NCBI GenBank assembly: GCA_009602725.1
Contig: WELB01000121.1
Coordinates: 4,638 to 50,548, forward strand
DNA from: Spirogloea muscicola
Taxonomy: Eukaryota; Streptophyta; Zygnematophyceae; Spirogloeales; Spirogloeaceae
Direction of reading: 5' to 3'
Length of the DNA stretch: 45,911 nucleotides
Positions 22,403 through 34,399 of the stretch are shown piece by piece; position 1 is the stretch's first letter; each line of letters opens with the position of its first letter. Under the pieces are notes generated by a model. That model ran no database searches. It saw only the letters and a program-made list of their open reading frames with translations, and was not told where the DNA came from. The position numbers and the translations under genes were made by a program.

Positions 22403-24008
22403 TGTTCCTGCTCAGCTAGTGGTGATTACCCAGGACATCCTTAACCTCGCAGAAGTATCTGCTTCACCAGCAGATGCTTGCCGTGGAATAGACATAGCTC
22501 CTCTTCAATGCATTGTGATCGTGACTGTAATCTGTTGAGGTGAAGCTGGCATCAAGCGACCATCGCTCTCAAACCCAACTTCTTGCTTGCACAGATGAGC
22601 CATAGGTAGGACATGTTGGTGTCAGCTTCTAAGGCGAGGATGGCACCACATTGAGCGCCACTTAGCTATGGATCGCCATACCTACGGCTCAATCAGGGGA
22701 CTTGGAGCTCGTCTAAGTCCGACTATGACCAGCTACAGCTGCAGCTTGCCTGCCCAAGGACCCCAGCTTAACTTTGCAGTGCATCAGCTCGCCAAACCAG
22801 CACATTTGTCAATCTGTGCCTGCAAGTACGGAGGCAATGGATTGGCTTTGGCTTACAACATACCTTTAAGCAGTTGTCAATTCTAGCCGAGGCGATTTGA
22901 CAATTGTTTTCAGTGTCCGAACATCAACTTCATGTAACGATAGCAAGTTGATCCGTGCTTCATATTCATATATCAAAAGGCTGAACCAGACGCGCGGGCT
23001 TCATGCTAAAAGCCATTGAGGGAGTTGCACGAGGCAAAAGGTATTGCATGATGCAAGATGTCACTAGACCCTAAGACACCCATACTTGGACAGCCCAAGG
23101 AGAGCTCTAGGGGCTTGGTCGATGCCGACTGTATGCTGTCTTGTGAATGCAAAGAATAGTTTTGAAGAATACAAAGAAGAGTCCTGAGTTTCAGACGAAG
23201 ATATATGTTCTTATTGCTGTTGAAGCTCCGCAAGCCTGTCATGAAGGACCTGACTTTCCATGACAGGAGCTAATTGTGAGGAGGCATAGTATCTATCATG
23301 AAGGGGCGATAGCTGAAAAGGCCAGCCCAAAGAATGGAGGATGTCCAGCTGGAATCCCACAAAGTAGGACAAGCTATTCAGCAGACCGGCGTCTGCTCTG
23401 CTAGCCACTCAGCAAACCCTGGTCAATAGCCGCAATTTAGATAAGGAGCAGCAGGGAGGATGAAGTCTTTTTCTAAGGTAATCTAAGCTCCTCCAATGGA
23501 CAGTGACCCTTTCAAAGAGGGACAGTCAGTGCCGACGGCCAGCCCAAGAGCACGAACGAGGTCTTGATTGAAGCCCCAGTAAGTGAAGGACGAGAATCAT
23601 AACTAGCCAAACAACTGGCTGCTGCTAATAGCAGGGTAAGAAACAGCTCTTCCAGGAGCTACGCACGCCAATCGCCAGGGTCGTCACATGTCAAGACAAC
23701 GCAGCAAACACGACGGAGGGGCCCGGCACTGGCGTCCAACGTGGCTCGCACGGGGGGGAGCCGCGGGATGGGCAAAGCGAAGCAGCTCACCTGGCAGCCT
23801 TGGGAGGTGGGCGGTCAGGAAGGAGCAGCTCTGGTGGAGGAGCTCCGGTGCCCACAAGTGGCCGGCGGCGAGGGGGCTACGTGGCGGGAGCTGCCACTGG
23901 AAACGGCATGGAGGCTTTCGAGGTCCACGGCGGTAGACGGAAATAGCGAACGGCGGAGACGGCGGAGGTGGCGGGAGGCGAAAGCCCGATCCCGCTTGGC
24001 CACCTCCC

Positions 24009-24078
24009 ATTGGCTCAGCAGCCGACAGTCGAGCGTCGATTGGCTTCCTCGATCGCCAGCTCTATTAGTGACTATAAG
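24009..24078 (+). promoter_or_regulatory. Putative PSY core promoter: two inverted CCAAT boxes and a TATA box
   Basis: ATTGGCT occurs at 24009 and again exactly 30 bp later at 24039, followed by TATAAG at 24073-24078. Transcription would start near 24105, leaving a 5' leader of about 530 nt. Confidence 0.45.
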
Positions 24079-24470
24079 TGAAGTGCGTCTGCATAGGAGG
24101 TCCTCGACGCTCTAGATGGCCGACAACGGCCTTTCGTGCCCCGTCCCCAGTGGCAGACCAACGAAGGCCCCCCGGCACCCGCAATTCCCGGAGAAGTCAT
24201 TAGTCGCAGTTAGGGCCGGAGGTTAAGGGCTGGAAAAAGCGGGCCCCGGTGGGGCCTCTCGTGGGGAGGCCACGTCGTCGACCCCGGGCATTAGGCCACG
24301 GATTTCGGCGGCGGCGGAACCGCAGGCCTCCGGTAAGGGCTTCCAGGGCGTCGGCGATCCCGGGGGCGAATCAAATCAAGAAGGAGCTCAGGCCGGGCTG
24401 GCTGGTCCGCCGCAGCCGCGGCCAGAGTTAGCCCCTACCCCTCCCCGTGGCCCGCCGCGACCCGCGGCGA

Positions 24471-24472
24471 CT

Positions 24473-24513
<41 letters not shown>

Positions 24514-24516
24514 NGG
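24471..24516 (+). repeat. (GGC)n trinucleotide repeat with an assembly N
   Basis: About 14 GGC units with one N at 24514, in the frame leading into PSY. Unit number and reading phase are unreliable here. Confidence 0.9.
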
Positions 24517-24638
24517 CGGCCGAGCCGCGAGCCTCGCGGGCGCGCCCGGCGCCGGGCGGCCTCCATCCCCGGCCGCAAGCCGGGGTCTTCTGCCAGAAGC
24601 AGGAGGCGCAGGCGCAGCAGCCTCGTCAGGGGGCCGCC

Positions 24639-26940
24639 ATGGCGGCGCTGCGCATCGACAGCAGCCCCGCCAATGCGTCCGGGCAGGACGACGAGAACGG
24701 CAGCGCGGGCGGGCCTCAGCTGACCATGGAGCAGCGCATATTCGAGACTGTGGTCAAGCCAGCTGCTCAGGCGGACCTCGAGGCGCAGCAGCGGCTTGGA
24801 GACGGCTCGGTGGCCGGCGTGTCGGCCAGCCTGCTCCCGATAACGTCCGACGAGATCATGCAGGAGGCGTACGCCAGGTGCGGCGAGGTCTGCGCCGAGT
24901 ACGCCAAGACTTTCTTCCTTGGTGAGCTTCCATATGCTAGACCGTGCTTCAAGAAGCTGGGATAGTAACAGGCAGTATCGCAGGATAACCGATGATTGTG
25001 ATACTTTTAAAGCAATGCTACTTGCTTCATGTCCATATTCATCGGGCACTCACCCAATGCTAGTATCTGCACACTTACCCGCAGCAGACTGCTTGGCAAG
25101 GCAGGTACCAAGCTGATGACACCTGAGCGGCAGCGAGCCATCTGGGCCATTTACGGTGAGGACTAGATAAGTAACGTAATTGGTGAGGATTAGATTACTT
25201 GTACATATCCTACGTAGTGATTACACCAATGTTGCTATGTTAGAAGGTGACTTGTGGCAGCTTGAAGGCTGCTGATGATAGCTACCTGCAGCTTCCTGAG
25301 CATGTCGTGTGTGCACTCCCCCAAGCTGTCGTCGCCCTCACCTTTAGCCAGCCGGGAGGCCTAATCTGAAGACTGCACATTCTGCCATACTTACCTTCTA
25401 CTCTGCCCCACAGTCTGGTGCAGGCGCACAGACGAGCTAGTGGACGGGCCCAATGCATCACATATTACCCCCACAGCCCTGAACAGATGGGAGCAAAGGC
25501 TGGAGGATGTCTTCCATGGCCAGCCTTATGATATGCTTGATGCTGCTCTCGCTGACACCGTTAAGACGTACCCTGTCCACATTCGTGTGAGAGAGCGCCC
25601 ATGTTTCCTTAATGTTTGCAGCTTGGGGAAGGGTGCTTAGCACAGCCGACGTATGCAAGTGTGTAAGCTTGATGATGATGTAATCCGGGCACCCTTTCCA
25701 AGCCTTTTCAGCTGCCTGCCTGCGACCATGTTCTGGTCATCGCTTCTGCCGATGATGTCAGTTGATCGATTTGATTGGGACTTCCTTTTTCTGATGGACC
25801 TGGGATATGGGACCTGTCTCTGCAGCCATTCAGAGACATGATTCAAGGCATGCGCATGGACTTGGTCAAGTCTCAATATGCCACTTTTGATGAGCTGTAC
25901 CTCTACTGCTACAATGTGGCGGGCACAGTGGGCTTGATGAGCATCCCAGTCATGGGAATAGCACCAGATTCAACGCTTCCCAGGGAGAGAACGTATGCTG
26001 CTGCAATGGCATTGGGCATTGCGAATCAGCTGACCAACATCCTGCGTGATGTCGGCGAAGAGTAAGTTTGCATTTGATGCTATGCTAACACCTTGTATAG
26101 CTGCCTGGCTTGAATGCTCACTACGGGCGCCAATGTCTTCACGCTTGTAGTAGTGAGCTGCATTGGGCGCTCACCTAGATAGTCATGCGGTGCTTATGTT
26201 CACTTTACAAATGAATGGATTATACCTTCATTGCAGAAACAGGTGACTAAATTTGTAGTCTTGTGCAAATTTGTTGCAGTGCAAGGAGAAATCGCATCTA
26301 CCTGCCACAGGATGAGTTGGCAGAATATGGATTGAGCAATGAGGATATCCACAATGGCAAGGTGACCAGGAAATGGAAGGCATTCATGAGGTTCCAAATT
26401 GACAGGGCAAGACAATATTTCAAAGAAGCGGAGAAAGGCGTGCCTCAGCTAGACGAGCACAGCCGCTGGCCTGTGAGTATGAGTAGCCTTAACTGTGTGT
26501 ACACATACCACGTGTTATTAACAGAGATTCATGCCTCCTATGATTTGACTGTTACAAGACTTAAATTGAATTGATAAGAGCCTTTGGAATATTAAGAGCC
26601 AGACTTTGCAAGAATACGGGTGCAATCCCCTCTCTGCAAAGATAGTGCTGGAGGTTGTTCCTTTGACACAAAATTGGCTGCTTATCTTGCTTTGAGGCTA
26701 CTTGGTTAACCCCGTATGACTAATGCCAAATTTGTATGTGCATCTTGAAATCAGGTCTGGGCTTCACTGCTTCTCTACAGGCAGATATTGGATGCCATTG
26801 AGAGGAACGACTACGACAACTTTAGCAGGAGAGCTTACGTTGGGAAGTGGAAGAAGCTCCTGTCTCTGCCCGCAGCCCTGGCATTGGCGAAGACGCCAAC
26901 AGGCCACTCGCGATCTATGGACAGTCTTGTCTCTGTCTGA
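24639..26940 (+). CDS. PSY: Phytoene synthase, 6 exons
   Basis: Exons 24639-24921, 25105-25155, 25414-25586, 25826-26061, 26280-26472 and 26755-26940 (TGA) join in frame to 373 aa. It condenses two geranylgeranyl diphosphates to phytoene, the first committed step of carotenoid synthesis, in plastids. Visible motifs are [45 protein letters not shown] (first Asp-rich motif, DELVD 118-122), [32 protein letters not shown] and LRDVGED (second Asp-rich motif, 244-248), then [15 protein letters not shown] and [20 protein letters not shown]. The chosen ATG sits in a strong GCCGCCATGG context and is the only ATG in frame downstream of the GGC tract. The protein upstream of residue 80 is short for a transit peptide, and the frame stays open through the N-containing GGC run, so the true start may lie further 5'. 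It converges on ThrRS. Confidence 0.97.
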
Positions 26941-27500
26941 GGAGGTTTGCCCTTCTCATGAGTGCATGTCGCGGCGAAGGTCAGGACGCCCGTGCAGTGG
27001 GGTGACTTTCGAGGATGCGAGCAGTGCAAAAGAGGTGTGTGTCGAGTTGGGTTGACATTAGTCCATCCTCATCTATTCTTATTGTCACTGTAATAACTTT
27101 GACATGTTACTACCATACCACTAATAGAGTGGCCTGTGATGCATTGACATCATATGTGCTCTTACTGGCTACTTGGGCTCCATCCTCAAGACTGTGTGCT
27201 ATATGGTGGCAAGCTGAAGATCAGAACACATCTGGATGCCTTCGTCTCAGTGACTATGTTGCTACTCCAGTAGCGCCGAATTATCACATCAATCTAGACC
27301 TGTCTGCATTTGGGGCTTCACCATGCTGTTGTTCCACTATGTGTTGACGTACAATCGGTGGCCTAATCTTTGCGGAGTTGTGCACATGGTGAGCGGGCCT
27401 TGTAACGTCAATGACAGATTGTATAGAGTCAAGATGTTGAAGGCTCTGGTCCCGCATGTTCTGCTTACTCCAGTTCTGGCCGTAGCATACTTTTCATCTC
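26941..27500. other. Tail-to-tail intergenic region between PSY and ThrRS
   Basis: About 560 bp of 3' flanking DNA of two convergent genes, more AT-rich than the exons. No gene or clear repeat is seen. Confidence 0.6.
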
Positions 27501-30500
27501 TCAGTGGTATGCCTCGTCCTCCACCTTTAGCTCAGCAAGGAAGTCGTTTAGGCTTTTAGTACCATGGACTACATTGTCCCTTGTACGCACATTGACCTGC
27601 TCAGTGTCAATCACAATGTCCAGAAAACATGAGGCAGGGGTAAGTACAGAGATGGCTTCTTTGCAGATTCAATTGATGGATGCCAATTTCATTAGACATG
27701 CTTTTGGTGGGTTAAGCACAGCATTCGTTTGCCTGTGTCTGACTTCAACACTAGACTGCATGTGTGCTGCATGCTTGTTTCTATGAGAGGCCATAAGTAG
27801 TTTGACCACATGACCTCACCGTGCCATCGTCCTCCTCCTCCTTGCCTAGCACAAGGATGTAGTTGAATTGTGCGAGCTGCGCTTCCCGCACCTGTGTACA
27901 GCAGTCATCATGTAGTTTGCTTCATGTTATCAGTACTGCGTATCGCATGATAGACAAAGAGGACAAGCTCAGGATTTTCAATGTTGATGGTAGACAAGTC
28001 CTCTCACTATGAGCTGACTTTGTTGTCATGTTATGAAAAGCCCCAAGTGGTTGCTATACCTTCTTCTGCAACTTCCGGTCTGACAAATCAGCTTCAGCAT
28101 GGAAGCCAGCATTGTGGATGGCGTTTTTGATCTGCAACATGTATTCAGTATGTCATGTTATACACAGCAAACCACAGGAATCCTGTGTGGCAATGTTGAC
28201 AGTGTACTGTCAAGAGCTTTAGGAGCAAGACAGCATGCACTAAGGGATCAGTTATTTGGAAGTGAGTTGTATACCTTGAGGGCATATTCAGTGTGCTTCT
28301 CAGAGACTGGACAGATCACAACCTGCCGCGGGCTGAGCCAGAAGGGCCACTTGCCCGCATAATGCTCCAGCAACACTGCGAACATCCTCTCCACGGAGCC
28401 CAAGATTGCTCTGTGTATGATCACCTACATGGCTAAGTGCACAGTTGCTGAATTCACACTTACAAGCTCCTATTTGGTCATCGGAATATGCTTGTAGCAC
28501 ATGCATAGCTTCAGGCAACAAGAAAGAGGAAGCACTGAAGCATAGACTGTGGCAAATTCTGCACATGCAGAGTCAGTGGATTGCAAAGAGCAGACCCAGA
28601 ATACATGCATTTATTAATTAATGACTTATCAATTAGTTAGTAATAATACACTCTGGGGGAGGTCTTACTGGTCTCTTGCGGCCCCCCTCCTCCTCCGTGG
28701 TGTACTCGAGCTTGAACCGTATTGGCAGCTGGAAGTCCAGCTGCTCCAACAGACAACCTCCGCAGATGAGAATTACGAAAGCAGGATGAACACTAGTGTC
28801 AACAGACCCTTGAATGCCTTCGTACGTCTAATTGGAGTTCAGTATCCGATGGGAAAAGCGGACCTGGATTGTGGCGCACTGGTGCTTTCGCTTGATAGCA
28901 TCGAATACAGTGATGTCTATCTTCGGCCCGTAGAAGGCACCATCCTCCGGGTTAATCTGCACTTTGGCAGACAGCGTGAGGTACCAAGATCAGCACTTCT
29001 CTCTGTTTTGCTTCTTGTTTCTGCATCATGCATCATGCTATTTTGGTTGTTGCTTCTGCATCATTGTTCATGGCATCATTGCATTGCAGCACTGATCGGA
29101 TGTCAAAATTCCAGAAGTAGAAAAGACTTGGTGTCTCGAACCTGCCAGGGGCGACCAAAGGCGTCAAGGGCGCTGGAGAGCGCGGCCTCCGCCTGGTCCC
29201 ACGTCTCGATCTCGCCGAGGAACTTTTCGGGCCTCTGCTAGCACAAGCATGCGCATTGCACCAGGGAATCCTTCTCAGTGCTATCTTACTACCAAAGCCC
29301 ATCAAGAAGCTGCAACCCTATGCCTTGTCTAAAGTCTCAAAGAGTGGGCCCCTGCTTTTATTGCAGCCATGCGGGCCTGACATACAGTAGCTCACAGTGG
29401 AGAGCACGAGCTCAAACGTGAAGCCGAAGATGCCGTAGGCCGTCTGCAGGAAGTCCAGGCAGCCGCCGACCTCCTCCTCAATCTGCTCGCCTAGCCGGCA
29501 CGCAGACTGGAGCTAAGATATGTCGATCTTAAGCCCAGTGCTCAGACACTCAAATGCATACACAAGTTGCCAGGATCCTCCAACGTAGAGTCAGTGAGTG
29601 ACTCTAATCTGAGCTGTTGGCTTACGATCTGGACTATCAGAACCCATAAGCCTCTACAACAGTTACCCCAAAATGCATAGTCACAACTTACTGGACAGAA
29701 CGGTCTACAAAAGCTGTGCTCTGAAGCCTGACCCTTAAGTCGCTTGACACAACAAGGCACCAAGCCTGACACCACAGCATTATTAAACCTGGACGCTAGA
29801 CTCTCTACTCATGCACAGATGCCTGCTTGAGCAAGGTCTTTGCAGTCTTGGTCAGGAGCATAGCCAGGCAGCGCACTTGGATGAAGAGTGGCCAAACGGC
29901 ACCTGTGACTCAGTGCAGAAGATGTGGGCATCATCCTGCCGCAGGGCCAAGGAGCGGCACAAGAAGAGTACAGCATGTCAGAGTGAAAAGGGTTTATGAC
30001 TGTGTTGTTATGCTATCAAGCAGCTTTGTTGGCTTTACAATTAGGATTTCGATATCAAAGCCCTTACGGCTCAAGTCCCTGATGAAGCATAAACAAGGTC
30101 ATGACTATGTCAGGAGTTAGTGCTGCCCCAAACATTGACAATAAGGGTCGGATGCTCAGCATCTAGTAGACCTGCTGGAAGCGGCGCACGCGGGTGAGGC
30201 CCGTAAGTGCGCCGCTGAACTCGTTGCGGTGCAGGACACCAAAGTCCGCCAGCCGCAACGGCAACTCTGTGGTAGGACCCAATGCGGCCCCCATTAACCC
30301 ATGTCCATTAGAGCTCATCTCAAATGACAGACCGTCAGTTGCGGCCCTCACACAGAAGCGTGGGATGGCACTTGTGCTTCCTGCGATGCCGTTGCGGCGG
30401 GCGATGGAAGGGAGGGTCCTGGACCAGGTGTCCACGACCAATACAACGACTCACTAGACGTCAGATGAAGGTGTTGTAGAAGCCATGAACAGACTGAGCT

Positions 30501-33500
30501 TTATAGACAGCCCGGACAGACATTACCCCGGTATGAGCGGACGCGGTGCGCGAAAAGCAGGCAATGCCCGGGGCAGTTCATCGGTTTTAGCCCAAACTCT
30601 TGCTTCTCCACCTGCGCCGCAAGTAACACATAACAATTGCGATGGTGGGCAACAGGCTCGAAAGAATTTCGGTAATGGCCAGGCTATGAAACACAAACCG
30701 GGTGTAGCTGACAACATCAATAAGAATAGCAGCACTAGATTTCTGAATCTCAAGCCTTAGATGACCATGAGGAGTAACTCCAGCATGCAGGTTCCCAGGC
30801 GAGAGCACAAGAACAGAGGCCGGGAGGTCTCATGGTGTGGCACGATGGTGGAGGACGAGGAGGGACAACCAGAGGGAGGAGGGGGGAAGAAAGGAGAGAG
30901 GGGGGGGGTGCACACGTCAAAGACGAACATGTTCTCCTTGTAGTTGGCGGCGTGGCCGGAGATGTTCCACAGATCCATGTTAAACATGTTGGGGGTGATC
31001 ACCTGTTACCACCGTGGCCTCGAGGGCCTCCGAGACAGGCGTTAGTGGCCGGACCAACAACAGAAGCATGATATAGCAATGCTAATTGCAAGATTATGCT
31101 AAAATTGTCTTCAAATGGGTCATGCCAAGGACAAGTATCCAGCCCCACCAGCAGCCCAAACCCCCCCTCCCCTCTCCTCCCTCCCTCCCTCCCTCCCTTC
31201 TTACCTCCCTTCCCATTTAACCCTCCCCTAAATTTAAGCGTTGATCAACACAAGCCCATTATTTTACACTCTGTCCTGTCCTCATGCTTTCCGTTTCATG
31301 CATGCACCTCTTGATAGCCACGGCGGCGATACTCCGCCCGGATGAACTCCTGTAGCCGGTTGTACACGCGGGCGCCATGCGGCAGGAAGAAACAGCTCCC
31401 TGGGCTGCAGCAGGACACCAGATTGCGCCGTCCTCAGCTCGTTACAGGCTTGCCCAGCAGGGGCCAGCATGAAGCTTGCCCCCTTGAGGTTCGCAGCCTT
31501 AGCACTTCAAGAACACTTGGATCCAGAGATTGGAATCCGAGTGCTTGCAACAAATTAGTGCAACTAGCATAAGTGTCACATGAAGAAGCGCACGAAGGCA
31601 GGTGGGGTCAAAAAGCTGAAAGCTTGGTCTGACATATGCACAGCCCAAGGGGCCACAGAGCAACCTCAGTGGGACGGCGATCTTCGGTGCTGGAGGCTTG
31701 CGTCCATTCAAGCATACACCCCCGTCAACCTCCCTCCTCCTTTCCTCCTCCTGACTAGCTTGGGAGCTGGGGAAGTGGCGGGCAAGCAAGCGGACCTGAG
31801 AGGGTGGAAGAAGAAGAGCTCCTGAGCGAGGCCGACGGTGCGGTGGTCGCGCTTCTTCGCCTCCTCCAGCACCAGCAGGTACTCCTGCAGCAAAGCGGAG
31901 CCGAGAACTCAATGCAGTCAGCTGAGGCCGCGGCACGGGTCGTGGCGTCGGTAGTGGCGCCCGGAGAAGACCCCGACGGAGGAGCCGAGCGCGCAGCCGC
32001 GGACCTTGAGCCGCTTGGAGTCTGGGAAGGAGATGCCGTAGACGCGCTGGAGGCTCTCGCGGTCGGCGCGCCCTCGCCAGTACGACGCCGACGCCTGGGC
32101 AGCGGCAGGAGGAGGGAGGTGGAGGGTGAGAGAGGGCATGCAAAGAAGTTTCAGAGTTAACGCCCTTCAATCTGCCTATATACTGCTGTGGTTATGTTAA
32201 CTGCTAGCCATTAGACAGCCGAGCACCTTGGCAGGGTTCGCACCTTGAGGCAAGCGAAGGCCTTGACATGGCCGGTGGACGGGATGTGCGGCCCGCGGCA
32301 GAGGTCGACCAGCGGCCCGCACCTGCGCAGCCCAATGACCAGGATTCAGTCGAACATCATAACACAATTTAATTCCACGGGAAGTCGGCCGCAGGGCTGC
32401 GGTGGCGCAACCTGTACACGGTGATGGTCATGTCCTCGGGCAGCTCGTTGATGATCTCGACCTGCCGATCGAAGTGGGCAAGGCCCAGGCGTCAGCACCG
32501 AGCGCTGGCGCTTCAATCTGATTTAAATTCCTTTGATATCACAGCAGGTATGACAGTTGGGTGTCTGTGTACAGGCGCAGTGGATCTTGACAGCGGAGGA
32601 GAGTGGCGCCGGCAGCAAGGAGGAGATAGGAGGGACGGTGTGGAGACTGGAGGGAGAGAGAGGAGGAGGGATGGCAGGGAGGGAAGGGGTTTTGGCGTGG
32701 TGAGGAGAGGAGGGTTTTGAGGACGGGGGCTGCACGACCGTCGGCCAGGAGGGAGGGTGGATGGAGGATAGAGAGAGAGGAAAGAGGAGGGAGGAAACCA
32801 TCGCCGAAACGAGGTGAGAGGCAGGAAGAGAGGGGAAGAGATAGGGACTGACAAGAAGGGGTGAGAGGAGGAAGGTGGCGTGTGAGGAAGGAGGTAGAGA
32901 GCGAGGAAGGAGGGGCTTCCAGAAGGACCTTGAAAGTGTTGTCCGAAAATATGTCCAGCGCCTGCTGCCGCGTGACCTCGATGCGCTCAAAGGGCTGCTT
33001 GTCCTGCAGCAGGAAGAAAAGATGTGTTGGAGGTTGGCATCGAGTCCGGTCTCCATAGGGCATGTAGGGTTTGATGGGGCAGGAGATGTAAACTCCCAAA
33101 CCTTGGCAGCGCGAGCGGCGCGCGCCTCGATGGCCTTGAAGCTCTCCTCGCTGAGCGTCGTGTCGCCATAGTACGCGTCGTAGTAGAAGCCCTGCACTCC
33201 GTGCGAAAAATATGTATGGACGGACGAATGAAATGAAACAAAGGAAGGGGGTTGTGGGTGGTGAATGAAGGGTGATGCGAGCGCGAGGAGGGAGGGGAGT
33301 GGGGAGGAGGGAGAGAGGGAGGAGGGAGGGAAGGAGGGGGGCACCTCGCCGCGCGTCGTGCACGGCCCGATGCAGAGCTTGCACGTGTACTCGAGCTCCA
33401 GCGACTGCCATTGCCAGGAATGGCTGCCGGTCGCCCGTGTCAGAGGCGGGCCAGGAGGACGACAGAGGGGAAGAGGGCGGAAGGTGGGTATGGAAGGGCG

Positions 33501-33855
33501 GGAGGAGGGGGGGGAGGAGAGAGGACACCTGGCCAAGGATGTGGGCAGAGGAGTGCCAGAAGGTGTCGCGGCCCTCGGGGTCGTCGAAGCCGAAGACGGC
33601 GAGCTCGCAGTTGCCCTCCAGCGGCCGCGCCATGTCCCACAGCACGCCGTCCACCTGCGGTGACCGAGGAGTGAGGGGCTGTGAGGAGGGAGGGAGGAGG
33701 GAGGTTGGGGCGGAGAGGAGGGGGGGAGATGGGGGCTGCTCGCCTTGGCGATGAGGCCGGAGGTGGCGAGGCCCTGGGAGATGCCCCTGGCGACGTCCAT
33801 GGGCGACGTGAGGAGCCGGCGGCCGTCCACGACCTTGCCGTCGCGCAGCGTGACC
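27501..33855 (-). CDS. Threonyl-tRNA synthetase (eukaryotic type), 22 exons seen, N-terminus missing
   Basis: Exons from the 5' side: 33744-33855, 33529-33654, 33345-33404, 33102-33191, 32929-33003, 32412-32461, 32244-32322, 32005-32094, 31796-31884, 31308-31404, 30916-31002, 30527-30611, 30172-30266, 29903-29935, 29396-29482, 29142-29234, 28864-28956, 28669-28740, 28275-28425, 28060-28131, 27820-27891 and 27501-27596 (TGA), about 633 aa. Order: TGS domain ([13 protein letters not shown]), editing domain ([23 protein letters not shown]), class II motif 1 region, zinc-site MNCPGHC, motif 2 ([17 protein letters not shown]), motif 3 ([15 protein letters not shown]) and anticodon-binding domain ([15 protein letters not shown]). 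It charges tRNA-Thr. The usual 80-100 residues before TGS should lie upstream of 33856, perhaps in the 35.0-35.6 kb gap. The first intron uses a GC donor. One extra C near 28380, just after motif 3, shifts the frame, probably an assembly error. Large minus-strand open frames here are CT-rich intron read-through. Confidence 0.96.
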
Positions 33856-34199
33856 CTGCGGTAAGGAAGGCCGTTTCCGCACGCGGGTTGTCAGAGGAAG
33901 AGGCCGTCAGTAAGCTGGAGCAAGAGAGGGAATGAGAGAGGGAAAGCAAGAGGCACAGCGGGCATCAGGTGGAGGAAACAGCATGAGGAAGTGGAACAGG
34001 AGGGAGAGCCAGTGAAGAGTGGGAATGCGACAGTAGAGTGGAAGGTGGAAGGGGACGGGGGTGAAAGGCTGCGGGGGGGGGGGACCAAGGAAGAAAGAGG
34101 GGAGAATGACTGCAATCAGGGAAATGCAGAGGAGGAGTAGAGGGATGCAGAGTAAGAGTAGCTGGGCGGCGGGCATGGATAGGCTATGGGGAGGGGGAC

Positions 34200-34395
34200 G
34201 AAAGTCTGACAAGAGGGAGGTGAGAGACAGAGACAGAGGCAGAGACAGAGAGACAGAGAGATACAGAGAGGGTTACAGAGAGACAGAGAGAGACAGAGAG
34301 TTACAGAGAAGTAGAGTGACAGAGAGGCAGAGAGACAGAGAAAGTTACAGAGAGAGAGAGAGAGGCAGAGAGAGAGAGAGAGGGAGAGAGAGGGA
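34200..34395. repeat. Imperfect GA-rich microsatellite
   Basis: GAGACAGAGAG-type runs between ThrRS and the retroelement fragment. The open frame through it is repeat-derived. Confidence 0.85.
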
Positions 34396-34399
34396 AACT

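Larger units (their letters stand above)
21849..24008. other. Intergenic region between ARMC7 and the PSY promoter
   Basis: Holds a 16-bp tandem duplication, a long hairpin (22365-22402) and no recognisable gene. Open frames at 23684-24115 are Arg/Trp-rich GC shadows without family resemblance. Confidence 0.5.

Noticed and set aside
23684-24115. Arg/Trp-rich open frame upstream of PSY
   Set aside because: No resemblance to a family. It overlaps the CCAAT and TATA promoter elements and exists in several frames because of GC content.
29033-29305. Independent small genes in ThrRS introns (several 60-100 aa frames)
   Set aside because: They overlap ThrRS exons in other frames or intron DNA and show no conserved motifs.
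32523-33882. Long minus-strand open frames of more than 400 aa, Pro/Ser-rich
   Set aside because: They read through CT-rich ThrRS introns that happen to be open. The conserved residues fall only in the short exons, and those exons are bounded by splice sites.
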